Assembly (NCBI GenBank): GCA_035518375.1
Contig: DATIXQ010000104.1
Coordinates: 25,705-89,704, forward strand
DNA length: 64,000 nt
Source of the DNA: DATJLY01 sp035518375
Lineage (GTDB): Bacteria; Pseudomonadota; Alphaproteobacteria; ATCC43930; CGMCC-115725
Reading direction: 5' to 3'
The translations under genes and the position numbers were made by a program. This document shows, piece after piece, positions 8,777-17,592 of this stretch. Within the stretch, counting starts at the first letter, position 1. Each line of letters opens with the position of its first letter. The notes beneath the pieces were generated by a model that saw only the letters and a program-made list of their open reading frames with translations, was not told the DNA's origin and searched no databases.

Positions 8777-9583
8777 CTACCCGATGTTGACGAGCGCGCC
8801 GCCGTCGACCGGCAGCGCCACGCCCGTGATGAAGCTCGCCTCGTCGGACGCGAGGAAGAGCGCGGCGTTCGCCACGTCCCACGCTGTCCCCATCTTGTGA
8901 CGCAACGGCACGCGCGCGTCGCGCATCGCCGCCACCTCGGCGCGCGTCTTACCGGTGGCGCGGGCGCGCGTATCGACCGCCATCGGCGTGTCCATGAGGC
9001 CCGGCAGGATGACGTTGGCGCGCACGCCCAATTCCGCGTTCTGGATCGCGAGCTGCTGCGTATAGGCGACGAGCGCGGCCTTCGTCGCCTTGTAGACGAC
9101 GTACGGGTAGTTCTCCCACGCCGCGACCGAGGAGATGTTGATGATGGCGCCCGCGCGCTGCGCCCGCATGGTGGGCAGCGCGTGCTTGCACGCCATGATC
9201 GTGCCGCGCAGATTGATGGCGGCGATGCGGTCGAACGCGGCCTCGGTGATCTCCAAGGGCCCGGCGTCGCCACCGGCAATGCTGACGCCCACGTTGTTGT
9301 GGAGGATGTCGAGCCGGCCGAACCGCTCCTTTGCGAAGGCGATGAGCTTCGCGAGCGAGGCTTCGCTGGTCACGTCGGCCGCGAAGGCGACGCAGTGGCC
9401 GCCTCCCTTGGTGGCCATCGCCGCCGTCTCTTCGGCTGATGCGAGGCGATTGTCGGCGGCGACGACCTCCGCACCCTCCTCGGCGAAGCGGAGCGCCGTC
9501 GCACGGCCGTTGCCGAGCCCTTCGCCCGGCCCCTGCCCCGCGCCCACCACGATCGCGACCTTGCCGGCTAGCCGACCCGCCAT
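8777..9583 (-). CDS. SDR family oxidoreductase
   Basis: The 268-residue SDR has the cofactor motif VGAGQGPGEGLGNG near residue 13. This is longer and more Gly-rich than the usual TGxxxGIG loop. DILHNNVG lies near residue 95, ISSVAAWENYPYVVYKATK gives the catalytic Ser and Tyr-x-x-x-Lys, and FITGVALPVDGG is at the C-terminus. It is the first gene of a leftward operon with the amidohydrolase and the broken TAXI gene. It is divergent from the D-2-hydroxyacid dehydrogenase gene across 164 bases. Confidence 0.87.
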   Translation of the reverse strand: MAGRLAGKVAIVVGAGQGPGEGLGNGRATALRFAEEGAEVVAADNRLASAEETAAMATKGGGHCVAFAADVTSEASLAKLIAFAKERFGRLDILHNNVGVSIAGGDAGPLEITEAAFDRIAAINLRGTIMACKHALPTMRAQRAGAIINISSVAAWENYPYVVYKATKAALVAYTQQLAIQNAELGVRANVILPGLMDTPMAVDTRARATGKTRAEVAAMRDARVPLRHKMGTAWDVANAALFLASDEASFITGVALPVDGGALVNIG

Positions 9584-9747
9584 GACGCGCCTCCCTCGCC
9601 GCGACGGTTAGCACCGCCGAAGCGCCGCTTCCAGACCGGCGATTGGAGGCGCAGAAAAATGGAAACTCTGTTTTCAAGGTCTTGAGCACCCACGATCTTG
9701 CCTATCCTCGCCCGCCGCCGCACACTTGGCCGCGCGGGAGGACGGGA

Positions 9748-10794
9748 ATGCCGAAGTTCAAGGTCGTGACGCCCAAGGGAACGAGCTACGCCGTCGGCGC
9801 CAGCAATAGCTATGATTTCGAGAACGAAGCGCTCACCCCGCTCGACGCGGAAATCGTCGAGATCGACGGCACGTCCGAGAATGCCTTCGTGGCCGCCGCG
9901 CACGACGCCGACGCCGTCTATGCCAAGGGCGTCCGCTTCACCAAACGCATGATCGACGGGCTCGAGCGCTGCCGCATCATCGCGCTGGGGTCGGTCGGCG
10001 TCGATTCCGTCGATGTCACCGCGGCAACGGCGCGCGGCATTCCCGTCACGAACGTGCCCGACACCTTCATCGAGGAAGTGGCCGACCACGCGATGATGCT
10101 GCTGCTCGCTTCGTTCCGCCGCCTCCTGCAGCAGGACCGCATGGTCCGCGAGGGGCGCTGGCGCGAAGGGCGGCCCGCGCTCGACCAGCCGCGCCTCATG
10201 GGCCAGACGCTGGGCTTCGTCGCTTTCGGCCACGTCGCGCGCCAGACGGCGCTGCGCGCCCGGCCCTTCGGGCTCAGGCTCCTCGCCTACGATCCTTACG
10301 TCGAAGAGCTGACGATGAGCCCTTACGGGGTCGAGCCCGTGACGCTCGACGAGCTGCTGCAGCGCTCGGACTTCGTGTCGATGCACGCGCCCTCGACCGA
10401 GGACGCGCACCACATGCTGACCGAGCGCCATTTCCGCCTGATGAAGAAGACGGCGATATTCCTCAACACGGGGCGCGGACCCACGGTCGACGAGCCCGCG
10501 CTCATCAAGGCCCTGCAGCAGGGATGGATCGCCGGCGCGGGGCTCGACGTGCTCGAGACCGAGCCACCCAAGCCCGACAACCCGCTTTTGAAGATGGACA
10601 ACGTGACGCTGACGCCGCACGTGGCGTCGGCCTCCGGCCGGTTCGACCCGATGCGGCGGCGCCGCGTCGGCCAGGAGATCGCGCTCGCCTTGAAAGGCAT
10701 GTGGCCGCGCTCCTGCGTCAATCCCTCGGTACTCGAGAAATCCGATTTGCGGCGCTGGCAGCCTTATTCGATGGAACGGGGCCCGGCGAACTAG
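9748..10794 (+). CDS. D-isomer-specific 2-hydroxyacid dehydrogenase family protein
   Basis: The 348-residue NAD(P)-dependent dehydrogenase has both family domains. The catalytic region includes LGSVGVDSVDVTAATARGIPVTNVP near residue 90. The nucleotide-binding motif LGFVAFGHVARQ near residue 155 deviates from GxGxxG because the last Gly is Ala. LNTGRGPTVDEPALIKAL and the catalytic His in LTPHVASASG follow. The start ATG at 9748 follows GGGAGGACGGGA. The TPP-enzyme gene starts 12 bases downstream, suggesting co-transcription. A likely job is reduction of a 2-keto acid; the substrate is unknown. Confidence 0.86.
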   Translation: MPKFKVVTPKGTSYAVGASNSYDFENEALTPLDAEIVEIDGTSENAFVAAAHDADAVYAKGVRFTKRMIDGLERCRIIALGSVGVDSVDVTAATARGIPVTNVPDTFIEEVADHAMMLLLASFRRLLQQDRMVREGRWREGRPALDQPRLMGQTLGFVAFGHVARQTALRARPFGLRLLAYDPYVEELTMSPYGVEPVTLDELLQRSDFVSMHAPSTEDAHHMLTERHFRLMKKTAIFLNTGRGPTVDEPALIKALQQGWIAGAGLDVLETEPPKPDNPLLKMDNVTLTPHVASASGRFDPMRRRRVGQEIALALKGMWPRSCVNPSVLEKSDLRRWQPYSMERGPAN

Positions 10795-10806
10795 AGGAGA
10801 AGCGAG

Positions 10807-12447
10807 ATGAAGGTTGGTGCGGCGATCGCGGAGATCATGAAGCGCGAAGGGATCGAGGTCCTCACTGCCTATCCCGTGAACCACCTGATCGAATATGCGG
10901 CCGCGGCCGATATCCGGCCCATCATCGTGCGCCAGGAGCGCATTGGCCTGCACATGGCGGACGCGATCTCGCGCGTGACGCAGGGGCGCAAGATCGGCGC
11001 CTTCTGCATGCAGAGCGGCCCCGGCACCGAGAATGCCTATGGCGGCATCGCCCAGGCGTTCAGCGAATCGATCCCGATCCTCGTCATTCCCGGCGGATAT
11101 CCGCGCCGCATCGCGCAAGTGGGCGCCAACTACAATGCGACGCGCGAGATGCGCGGCATTGCGAAGTCGGCGGAATCGCTCACCTCGCCTGCCGAGGTCT
11201 CGAATGTCATGCGCCGCGCCTTCTCGAAATTAAGGAACGGCCGCGGCGGCCCCGCGATCGTCGAAGTGCCGAACGACCTCTGGCACGAGGAGGTACCGGG
11301 GCAGCTTGATTATACGCCGGTCGCTGCGACGCGCTATGCGCCCGAGCCTGCGGCCTTGAAGGAGGCGGCGCGTGTTCTCGCCAAGGCCGAGCGGCCGGTC
11401 ATCTACGCCGGCCAGGGCGTGCATTGGGCCCGCGGATGGGGCGAGCTCCGCGCGCTGGCCGAGCATCTCGGCGCACCTGTCGTGACGAGCCTCGAAGGCA
11501 AAAGCAGCTTCCCCGAGAACCACCGCCTCTCGCTCGGCTCGGGCGGCGTCAGCATGGGCAAGCATGCGCGCTATTTCCTCGACCGCGCCGACGTGATCTT
11601 CGGCATCGGCTGCAGCTTCACCGAAAGCAATTTCGCGATCGCCATGCCGAAGGGCAAGGTGATGATCCATGCGACGCTCGATCCCGACCACCTCAACAAG
11701 GACATCGCCTGCACCATCGGGCTCGTCGGCGACGCGGCCTTGACGCTCGAAGGCGTGCTGCGCGCGCTCCAGGAATTCGTGCCGCAAAAACGCGACGACA
11801 GCGCGGTCGCGCGCGAGATCGCCACCTCGCGCGAGGGCTGGCTTGCGGAATGGCGGGCGAAACTCACCGACAACGCCGCGCCGCTGACGCCCTATCGCGT
11901 CATCTGGGACATGCTCAACACGGTTGATGTCGAGAACACGATCGTGACGCATGACGCGGGCTCCCCGCGCGACCAGATCACACCGTTCTGGCAGACGAAG
12001 ACACCGCACTCCTATATCGGCTGGGGCAAGACGACGCAGCTCGGCTACGGGCTCGGCCTCGCCATGGGGGCGAAGCTCGCGCACCCGGACAAGCTCTGCA
12101 TCAACGTGTGGGGCGATGCGGCGATCGGCTTCACCGGCATGGATTTCGAGACGGCGGCCAGGAACCACATCCCGATCCTCTCGGTGCTGTTCAATAACGA
12201 CTCGATGGCGTGCGAGCTGCACATCATGGAGACCTCGACGAAAAAGTTCCGCTCGACCGACATCTCCGGCAACTATGCCGACCTGGCGAAGGCCTTGGGC
12301 GGCTATGGCGAGCGCGTGACCGATGCGGCCGAGATCGTGCCGGCGCTGAAACGCGGCATCGCCCAGACAAAGGACGGCCGGCCGGCGCTCCTCGAGTTCA
12401 TCACGCGCCAGGAGACCGCCGTCTCGCGCCATCCGCCGACGGTGTAG
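10807..12447 (+). CDS. Thiamine pyrophosphate-requiring enzyme (acetolactate synthase-like)
   Basis: The 546-residue protein has the three domains of the TPP enzyme family that includes acetolactate synthase, benzoylformate decarboxylase and oxalyl-CoA decarboxylase. VRQERIGLHMADAISRVT near residue 40 holds the conserved TPP-activating Glu. The central domain is at about 190-320. The C-terminal motif GDAAIGFTGMDFETA...LFNNDSM at about 438-470 is the Mg-TPP site, with GDA in place of GDG. AGGAGAAGCG precedes the ATG. It probably acts on the 2-keto or 2-hydroxy acid handled by the dehydrogenase upstream. It is too divergent to call IlvB. Confidence 0.86.
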   Translation: MKVGAAIAEIMKREGIEVLTAYPVNHLIEYAAAADIRPIIVRQERIGLHMADAISRVTQGRKIGAFCMQSGPGTENAYGGIAQAFSESIPILVIPGGYPRRIAQVGANYNATREMRGIAKSAESLTSPAEVSNVMRRAFSKLRNGRGGPAIVEVPNDLWHEEVPGQLDYTPVAATRYAPEPAALKEAARVLAKAERPVIYAGQGVHWARGWGELRALAEHLGAPVVTSLEGKSSFPENHRLSLGSGGVSMGKHARYFLDRADVIFGIGCSFTESNFAIAMPKGKVMIHATLDPDHLNKDIACTIGLVGDAALTLEGVLRALQEFVPQKRDDSAVAREIATSREGWLAEWRAKLTDNAAPLTPYRVIWDMLNTVDVENTIVTHDAGSPRDQITPFWQTKTPHSYIGWGKTTQLGYGLGLAMGAKLAHPDKLCINVWGDAAIGFTGMDFETAARNHIPILSVLFNNDSMACELHIMETSTKKFRSTDISGNYADLAKALGGYGERVTDAAEIVPALKRGIAQTKDGRPALLEFITRQETAVSRHPPTV

Positions 12448-12462
12448 GCGCCGGGACGTTCG

Positions 12463-13476
12463 CTATTTCCCGCTGTTGACGCGGGCGGCCGCCTCCTTGA
12501 CGAGGCTCAGATCGGCATGCGCCGCCATGTCGATATGGCCCGGCAGGAGACCCTGCGCCACCAGCTCATCGACATTCTGCTGCAACGCCTGAATATTCGG
12601 CAGGTCGTCGGGATCGCGATAATAGTCGCCCTTGGTGAAGAGCCAGGGGTCGTAATGGTCGGCCGACTGCTTCGTCATCTCGCTGACGAGCTTCACGGCC
12701 TCGGCGTGGTTTGCCGGGTCCTCCCACCAGCGCCGCGCGTGGATCGTGTCCTCGAGGAAATCGACCATCGCGGCGCGGTTCTTCTCGAGGAAGCCGGCGC
12801 GCGCGGCCCACAGGATCATTTGCGTCGCACCCGCGGCGTCGCGCTGCGTGAAGAGCGTGCGCGCCGTTTGGCGCAAATCCGGGTCCTCCGAGAAAGGCAG
12901 CGGGCTCGAGATCAGGTCGACCTTGCCGTCGGCGAGCGCCGCGCGGTGGTTCGGCATCGACACCTCGACGATGGTCACGTCCTTCAGCGGATCAAGCCCA
13001 TGCTTCTTCAGCATCTCGCGCATCGGAACATCCATGGCGCCGCCGATGCCGCTCGAGGCGAGCACCTTGCCCTTCAAATCCTCGATGGTGCGGATCGGGC
13101 TGTCCTTCTTCACCATGTATTCGTCCGAGTAGTAGCCCGGCACGCCATCCTGGAGCTCATCCGCGATGACGCGGATGTCGTCCATCCCGGCTTTCTGGAT
13201 CGCCGCCGCGAGCGAGGAATAGGCAAAGGTCGCCACTTCGATATCGCCGGTGGCAAGTGCCGGGATCATGAGCGGCGTACTGTTGAAATGGAGCGACTCG
13301 AACTCGTAGCTCTTCCCATTGTGGCGCGCGATGCCCGGCTTCAAGAACAGGATCGACGGCATGTTGGTGACGATCGCGACCCACGTGACGCGGATCTTCA
13401 CGGGTTCGGCGGCGGCGGGAGCGAAGAACAGCGCAACCTGCGCCAACGCCGCAACGATAAAGCCGAAGATACGCAT
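12463..13476 (-). CDS. NMT1/THI5-like ABC transporter substrate-binding protein (paralogue A)
   Basis: This 337-residue periplasmic binding protein is of the NitT/TauT/SsuA type. A signal peptide (MRIFGFIVAALAQVALFFAPAAA) precedes EPVKIRVTWVAI. It shares with the genes at 13620 and 60784 the segments DELQDGVPGYYSDEYMVKKDSP, VTIVEVSMPN and the C-terminal HADLSLVKEAAARV, so the three are clear paralogues. It is convergent with the TPP-enzyme gene (15 bases apart) and divergent from paralogue B. There is no permease or ATPase beside it. The ligand is unknown; sulfonates, nitrate, pyrimidine precursors or aromatic acids are family options. Confidence 0.86.
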   Translation of the reverse strand: MRIFGFIVAALAQVALFFAPAAAEPVKIRVTWVAIVTNMPSILFLKPGIARHNGKSYEFESLHFNSTPLMIPALATGDIEVATFAYSSLAAAIQKAGMDDIRVIADELQDGVPGYYSDEYMVKKDSPIRTIEDLKGKVLASSGIGGAMDVPMREMLKKHGLDPLKDVTIVEVSMPNHRAALADGKVDLISSPLPFSEDPDLRQTARTLFTQRDAAGATQMILWAARAGFLEKNRAAMVDFLEDTIHARRWWEDPANHAEAVKLVSEMTKQSADHYDPWLFTKGDYYRDPDDLPNIQALQQNVDELVAQGLLPGHIDMAAHADLSLVKEAAARVNSGK

Positions 13477-13619
13477 GCCGTCCCCCCTCGCCTCTCCCTG
13501 CGCGAATTCTGCGCGGAAATCCCGCGTCGCGCCAGAGGGGTGCCCCGAAGGTCTCCCAATTTCTCCGCCGTTGGGGCAAGCTCGGCCCATCACGAACGAA
13601 TCGTTCCGGAGGGAGAACC

Positions 13620-14627
13620 ATGTTCGAACGTCTGACGCCGCTCGCAGCTCTGGGGCTCGCGCTCGCGGTCGGATCGGCGTCGCCGACGCGCGCCGACCCG
13701 GTCAAAATCCGCATCGCGTGGGTGGTGGCGCCGGCGGCGCTTTCGCCGATCCTGTTCGCGCCTCCAGGCGTCGCCCCGCATCTCGGCAAATCCTACAGTT
13801 TCGATCCCATTAACATCACCGCCTCGCCGCAGCACATCACCGCGATCGCGGCCGGCGAGATCGAGATCGCGGCGCTCAATTTCGCGTCGTTCCCGCTCGC
13901 CATCCAGAATGCGGGGCTCACCGACCTCCGCATCATCTGCGACGAGCTGCAGGACGGGCATGATGGCTACTACACCACGCACTACATGGTCCGGAACGAC
14001 TCCGGCATCACGGCGCCCGCTGGCCTCAAAGGCAAGGTGATCGCCGTCAACGGGCTCGGCACCGGCGTCGACATGGCGATGCGCGCCGAGATGCTGAAGA
14101 GCGGGCTCCACTTCCCCGGCGACTACACCATCGTCGAGGTACCGTTCCCGACCATGGCGGCAGTGCTCAACGACAAGAAAGCCGATCTCATCACTGCCGC
14201 GGTGCCCTTCGTCTATGGGCCCGAGCTCGAGAAGAACGCGCACACCCTCTTCACGATGAAAGACGCACTTGGCGGCGCCGAGCTTTCCTTCTGGGTGATG
14301 CGCGACAGCTTCATCAAGGCTCATCGCGCCGCGGTCGTCGACCTGCTCGAGGATACCGTTCGCGCCTATCGCTGGTACTACGATCCCAAGAATCATGCGG
14401 CCGTCGTCGACATCGTGGCGAAATTCACGAAGCGGCCGGCAGAGCAGCTCGATTGGGTCTTCACCCAGAAGGACAATTGGCGCAACACGGATGGCCTCGT
14501 GAACCTCGACGAGCTACAGCACAACGAGGACACGGTCTATCAGCTCGGCTTCATCAAGAAGCCGATCAAGGTCGCTGATTACGCCGATCTAAGTCTCGTG
14601 AAGGAAGCGGCAGCGCGCATCAAGTAG
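13620..14627 (+). CDS. NMT1/THI5-like ABC transporter substrate-binding protein (paralogue B)
   Basis: The 335-residue product is an exported solute-binding protein. Its signal peptide is LTPLAALGLALAVGSASPTRA and the mature part begins DPVKIRIAWVVAPAALSPILF. It matches the divergent neighbour at 12463 over ICDELQDGHDGYYTTHYMVRND, YTIVEVPFPTMAAVL and the tail YADLSLVKEAAARI. GGAGGGAGAACC precedes the ATG. The 143 bases between the two starts probably hold both promoters. Back-to-back paralogues suggest duplication with change of ligand. No transporter membrane genes are adjacent. Confidence 0.86.
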   Translation: MFERLTPLAALGLALAVGSASPTRADPVKIRIAWVVAPAALSPILFAPPGVAPHLGKSYSFDPINITASPQHITAIAAGEIEIAALNFASFPLAIQNAGLTDLRIICDELQDGHDGYYTTHYMVRNDSGITAPAGLKGKVIAVNGLGTGVDMAMRAEMLKSGLHFPGDYTIVEVPFPTMAAVLNDKKADLITAAVPFVYGPELEKNAHTLFTMKDALGGAELSFWVMRDSFIKAHRAAVVDLLEDTVRAYRWYYDPKNHAAVVDIVAKFTKRPAEQLDWVFTQKDNWRNTDGLVNLDELQHNEDTVYQLGFIKKPIKVADYADLSLVKEAAARIK

Positions 14628-14792
14628 GCAAAAAGCGCCTGCGAATCGGGCACGGACGCGCAGTATTTGCCCATCATTTCGGGCGAGTGCCGCGCGTCTT
14701 GTGCGCGATCGTCCTGTGTCCCGAAATAAATCCTTTACGCTCACCGCCGATCATGCCTTACTTGAACCCGCCGGACGGAGGGGGACCTGTAA

Positions 14793-15176
14793 ATGGTACG
14801 CTCGGCAGTGATCGTTATGGTGTTCGCGCTGTGCGCGGCGCCGGCCTTCGCAAAGACGCATCCGACAAGGACGGAAGGCGCAGCCGAGCGCGGTGTTGCG
14901 TCAACCTATTCGATGAAGCTCGTCGGCCATCGCACCGCGTCGGGTGCGAAGCTCGATGCGCATCAATTCACCGCGGCGCACCCGAGCCTGCCGCTCGGCA
15001 CCAAGCTTCTCGTGACGAATCGCAAGAACGGCCGCAGGGTCGTCGTCACAGTCAACGACCGCGGACCCTTCCTCAAGGGCCGCATCATCGATCTCTCGCC
15101 GGCGGCCGCGGCCGAGATCGGCATGAAGCGCGCGGGCCTGGCGCCGGTCGAAATCCGCGTCGCCTCCGAACGCTGA
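14793..15176 (+). CDS. rlpA: RlpA-like double-psi beta-barrel protein
   Basis: The 127-residue protein has a Sec signal peptide (RSAVIVMVFALCAAPAFA) and one RlpA double-psi beta-barrel: GVASTYSMKLVGHRTASGAKLDA, LPLGTKLLVTNRKNGRRVVVTVNDRGP and RIIDLSPAAAAEIGM. RlpA proteins act in the periplasm as septal-ring lytic transglycosylases on denuded peptidoglycan. This one has no SPOR domain and no lipobox Cys, so it is a short soluble form. GGAGGGGG lies 8 bases upstream of the ATG. It converges with msrA. Confidence 0.85.
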   Translation: MVRSAVIVMVFALCAAPAFAKTHPTRTEGAAERGVASTYSMKLVGHRTASGAKLDAHQFTAAHPSLPLGTKLLVTNRKNGRRVVVTVNDRGPFLKGRIIDLSPAAAAEIGMKRAGLAPVEIRVASER

Positions 15177-15186
15177 CGCTTAGCGC

Positions 15187-15828
15187 TTAGGCACCCGGAC
15201 AGGACACTCCCGTACCGCCCAGCCCGCAATAGCCGCCTGGATTCTTGGCGAGATATTGCTGGTGGTAGTCCTCGGCGTAGTAGAAGGGCTGCGCCTCGCG
15301 AATCTCGGTCGTGATCGCGTCAAAGCCCTTGTCGCGCAGGGCACGGTTGTAGGCGAGTTGCGAGGCCTCGGCCTTCTGGCGCTGTTCCGGCGTCGTCCAA
15401 TAAATCGCCGAGCGGTATTGCGTGCCGACATCGTTGCCCTGGCGCATCCCCTGCGTCGGGTCGTGGCTTTCCCAGAACGTCTTCAGCAGCGCGTCGTAGC
15501 TGACCCGCTTCGGATCGAACACGACGAGCACCGCCTCGGTATGCCCGGTGAGGCCGCTGCACACTTCCTCGTAGCTGGGGTTGGGCGTGTGGCCTCCTTG
15601 ATATCCCACCGCTGTCGTGTAAACGCCCGGAAGCTGCCAGAACACGCGCTCGGCGCCCCAGAAACAGCCGAGCCCGAAATAGGCCGCCTCGAGTCCCTCG
15701 GGAAAGGGCGGCTCGAGCCGGTTGCCGTTGACGAAATGCTTCGCCGGCACGCGCATCTTCTGCGTCCGCCCCGGCAGCGCCTTGTCGACGCTCGGGATCT
15801 CGAGCGGCTTTCTCCTCAGCGACCACAT
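15187..15828 (-). CDS. msrA: Peptide-methionine (S)-S-oxide reductase MsrA
   Basis: The 213-residue enzyme reduces methionine-S-sulfoxide in proteins. The active-site motif GLGCFWGAERVF gives the nucleophilic Cys. Other family blocks are AVGYQGGHTPNPSYEEVCSG, HTEAVLVVFDP, FWESHDPTQGMRQGNDVGTQYRSAIY and AEDYHQQYLAKNPGGYCGLGG. The C-terminal Cys residues probably act in disulfide recycling. The start at 15828 is supported by AGGAGAGG just upstream. An N-terminal extension of about 45 residues precedes the catalytic domain and is not an obvious signal peptide. Confidence 0.95.
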   Translation of the reverse strand: MWSLRRKPLEIPSVDKALPGRTQKMRVPAKHFVNGNRLEPPFPEGLEAAYFGLGCFWGAERVFWQLPGVYTTAVGYQGGHTPNPSYEEVCSGLTGHTEAVLVVFDPKRVSYDALLKTFWESHDPTQGMRQGNDVGTQYRSAIYWTTPEQRQKAEASQLAYNRALRDKGFDAITTEIREAQPFYYAEDYHQQYLAKNPGGYCGLGGTGVSCPGA

Positions 15829-15946
15829 GGCGCCTCTCCTGGCATGACCTGCCGCCATTATCCGGGGCGCGGGCACCCGCGCGCAACATGGCTCAGCACG
15901 GGCATGCCCCTTGTGCTAGGAGGACGGAACAGCGACGGAGGATCCG

Positions 15947-16777
15947 ATGGCGACGACGGTGGTGGTGATCGCGCAGGGCGAGATGGGATCCGGGATCGCA
16001 TCGCGGCTCCACGCGCACGGCGCACGCGTCCTTACCTCGCTCGCGGGTCGTAGCGCGGCAAGCGCCGAGCGCGCCGCCAAGGCCGGAATGGAGCCGGCCT
16101 CCGATGACGCATGGCTCGTAGCCGAGGCCGATTTTCTCATGTCCGTCATTCCGCCGGGCGAAGCCGTGCCGTTCGCGCGCCGCTTCGCGCCCCATCTTCA
16201 GAAGAGTGCGAAGAAGCCCGTCTTCGTCGAATGCAACGCCATCAGCGGGCAACGCGTCGAGGAGATCGCGGCCATCATCGTGCCGACCGGCGCGCCCTTC
16301 GTCGATGGCGGCATCGTCGGCGGGCCACCGGCGCCCGATAGGATCGGCGGGCGCATCTATGTCTCCGGGCCGCACATGAACCGCGCGCTCGAACTGAAGG
16401 CGCTCGGGCTCGACATTCGCCCCGTCGAAGGCGGCGTGGGGGCTGCGTCGGCGGTCAAATGTTCCTATGCCGCGCTCACGAAAGGCACGCAGGCGCTCGG
16501 CGTGGCGCTCATCCTCGGCGCGACGCGCGCGGGCGTGGCCGACGCCGTACGTCAGGAGATCAGCACGAGCCAGAAAGTGCTCTACGATTATCTCGCGCGG
16601 CAGATCCCGAACATGTACCGCAAAGCCTATCGGTGGGTTGCCGAGATGGAGGAGATCGGCGAGTATCTGGGACTGGCCGAGCCTGGGGCGCGCGAGATCT
16701 ATCGCGGCATGGCGCGGCTCTATGAGCACCTCGACAAGGAGCAGATCGCGGCGCTCGACCGCTTCCTCGAGCGCTGA
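15947..16777 (+). CDS. 6-phosphogluconate/3-hydroxyisobutyrate dehydrogenase-type oxidoreductase (DUF1932)
   Basis: The 276-residue protein begins with the Rossmann motif VVVIAQGEMGSGIASRLHAHGA. This is GxMG-like but with Gln in the first variable position. It then has DGGIVGGPPAPDRIGGRIYVSG and VKCSYAALTKGTQALGVAL, typical of the DUF1932 branch of the beta-hydroxyacid dehydrogenases. GGAGG lies 5 bases before the ATG. It is divergent from msrA and convergent with the DUF2182 gene 4 bases away. The likely reaction is NAD(P)-dependent oxidation of a hydroxy acid; the substrate is unknown. Confidence 0.8.
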   Translation: MATTVVVIAQGEMGSGIASRLHAHGARVLTSLAGRSAASAERAAKAGMEPASDDAWLVAEADFLMSVIPPGEAVPFARRFAPHLQKSAKKPVFVECNAISGQRVEEIAAIIVPTGAPFVDGGIVGGPPAPDRIGGRIYVSGPHMNRALELKALGLDIRPVEGGVGAASAVKCSYAALTKGTQALGVALILGATRAGVADAVRQEISTSQKVLYDYLARQIPNMYRKAYRWVAEMEEIGEYLGLAEPGAREIYRGMARLYEHLDKEQIAALDRFLER

Positions 16778-16781
16778 GGGT

Positions 16782-17585
16782 TCAGGCAAAGGCTCGCGCA
16801 ACGAGCGCGAAGCCCACCAGGATCATGAGTGCGCCGGTCGCCTGCGCAACGCGCCGCTCGCCCGGCACCACCTTCTGCAGCAGCACGAGCGCTGCGAGCG
16901 CCGCCACCCACAGCAAATTCATGACGCCGACCGCGAACAGCAGCAACATCAGGACCCAGCAGCAGCCGAGGCAATACGTGCCGTGCGCAAGGCCAAGACG
17001 CAGCGCCCCTGCGAGGCCCGGCCGCCAATGCCCCATGATGAAGCCGAGCGGGCTCTGGCAGAGGGCGAGGCAACGGTATTTCAAGGGCGAGAACTCGTAG
17101 AGCCCGGCCGCGACGAAGAGCGCGCCGCCGATCAAGCCGCTCGTCACCATCATCTCGGGCGCGAACAGGCCAAGACGCAAGAGCAGCCATTGCGTGCCGA
17201 CGGCGACGAACGAGAAGCCGGTCCAGACGATGAGGTATCCCGAAACGAAGGCCGCGCTGTTGACGAGCGCGGCCGCGCCACGGCTCCGCTCGGCGCGGAC
17301 GTAGAGAGCCATCGTCGGAGCCGCCGTCGGCAACATCATTCCCGCCATCATGACAATCCACATGAGGGCGGCGGCGACCACATCGGCGAGCCCCCAGGCA
17401 GCAAAGGGCGTAACGAGCGCCATTCCGGCCATGTTCTCCATGTCGGGCATGCCAACCATGTCGGCCATCTCGGCCATGTCGCTCGCCATCCCGACGAGAT
17501 AAATCCAGGCGAGCACGGTGATGATGGCGAGGCAGGCGAGAACGATCGCCTGGTCGCGCGTCACCACATTCTTGAGCCGGAGCAC
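16782..17585 (-). CDS. DUF2182 integral membrane protein, probable metal-handling
   Basis: The 267-residue protein has about seven hydrophobic segments and the DUF2182 hallmark GTYCLGCCWVLM near residue 200, with three Cys close together. Between the first and second membrane segments is a Met-rich stretch with Met at nearly every third position (8 Met in 24 residues), suggestive of soft-metal binding. The start is a GTG 7 bases after the stop of the DUF1326 gene, so the two are co-transcribed. DUF2182 and DUF1326 genes often occur as neighbours (general knowledge). No biochemical function is firmly established for the family. Confidence 0.8.
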   Translation of the reverse strand: MLRLKNVVTRDQAIVLACLAIITVLAWIYLVGMASDMAEMADMVGMPDMENMAGMALVTPFAAWGLADVVAAALMWIVMMAGMMLPTAAPTMALYVRAERSRGAAALVNSAAFVSGYLIVWTGFSFVAVGTQWLLLRLGLFAPEMMVTSGLIGGALFVAAGLYEFSPLKYRCLALCQSPLGFIMGHWRPGLAGALRLGLAHGTYCLGCCWVLMLLLFAVGVMNLLWVAALAALVLLQKVVPGERRVAQATGALMILVGFALVARAFA

Positions 17586-17592
17586 GCGCGCG

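Noticed and set aside
14628..14660. Weak AGGC-loop-GCCT hairpin after the 13620 gene as a terminator
   Set aside because: The stem is only four base pairs and lacks a T-tract.
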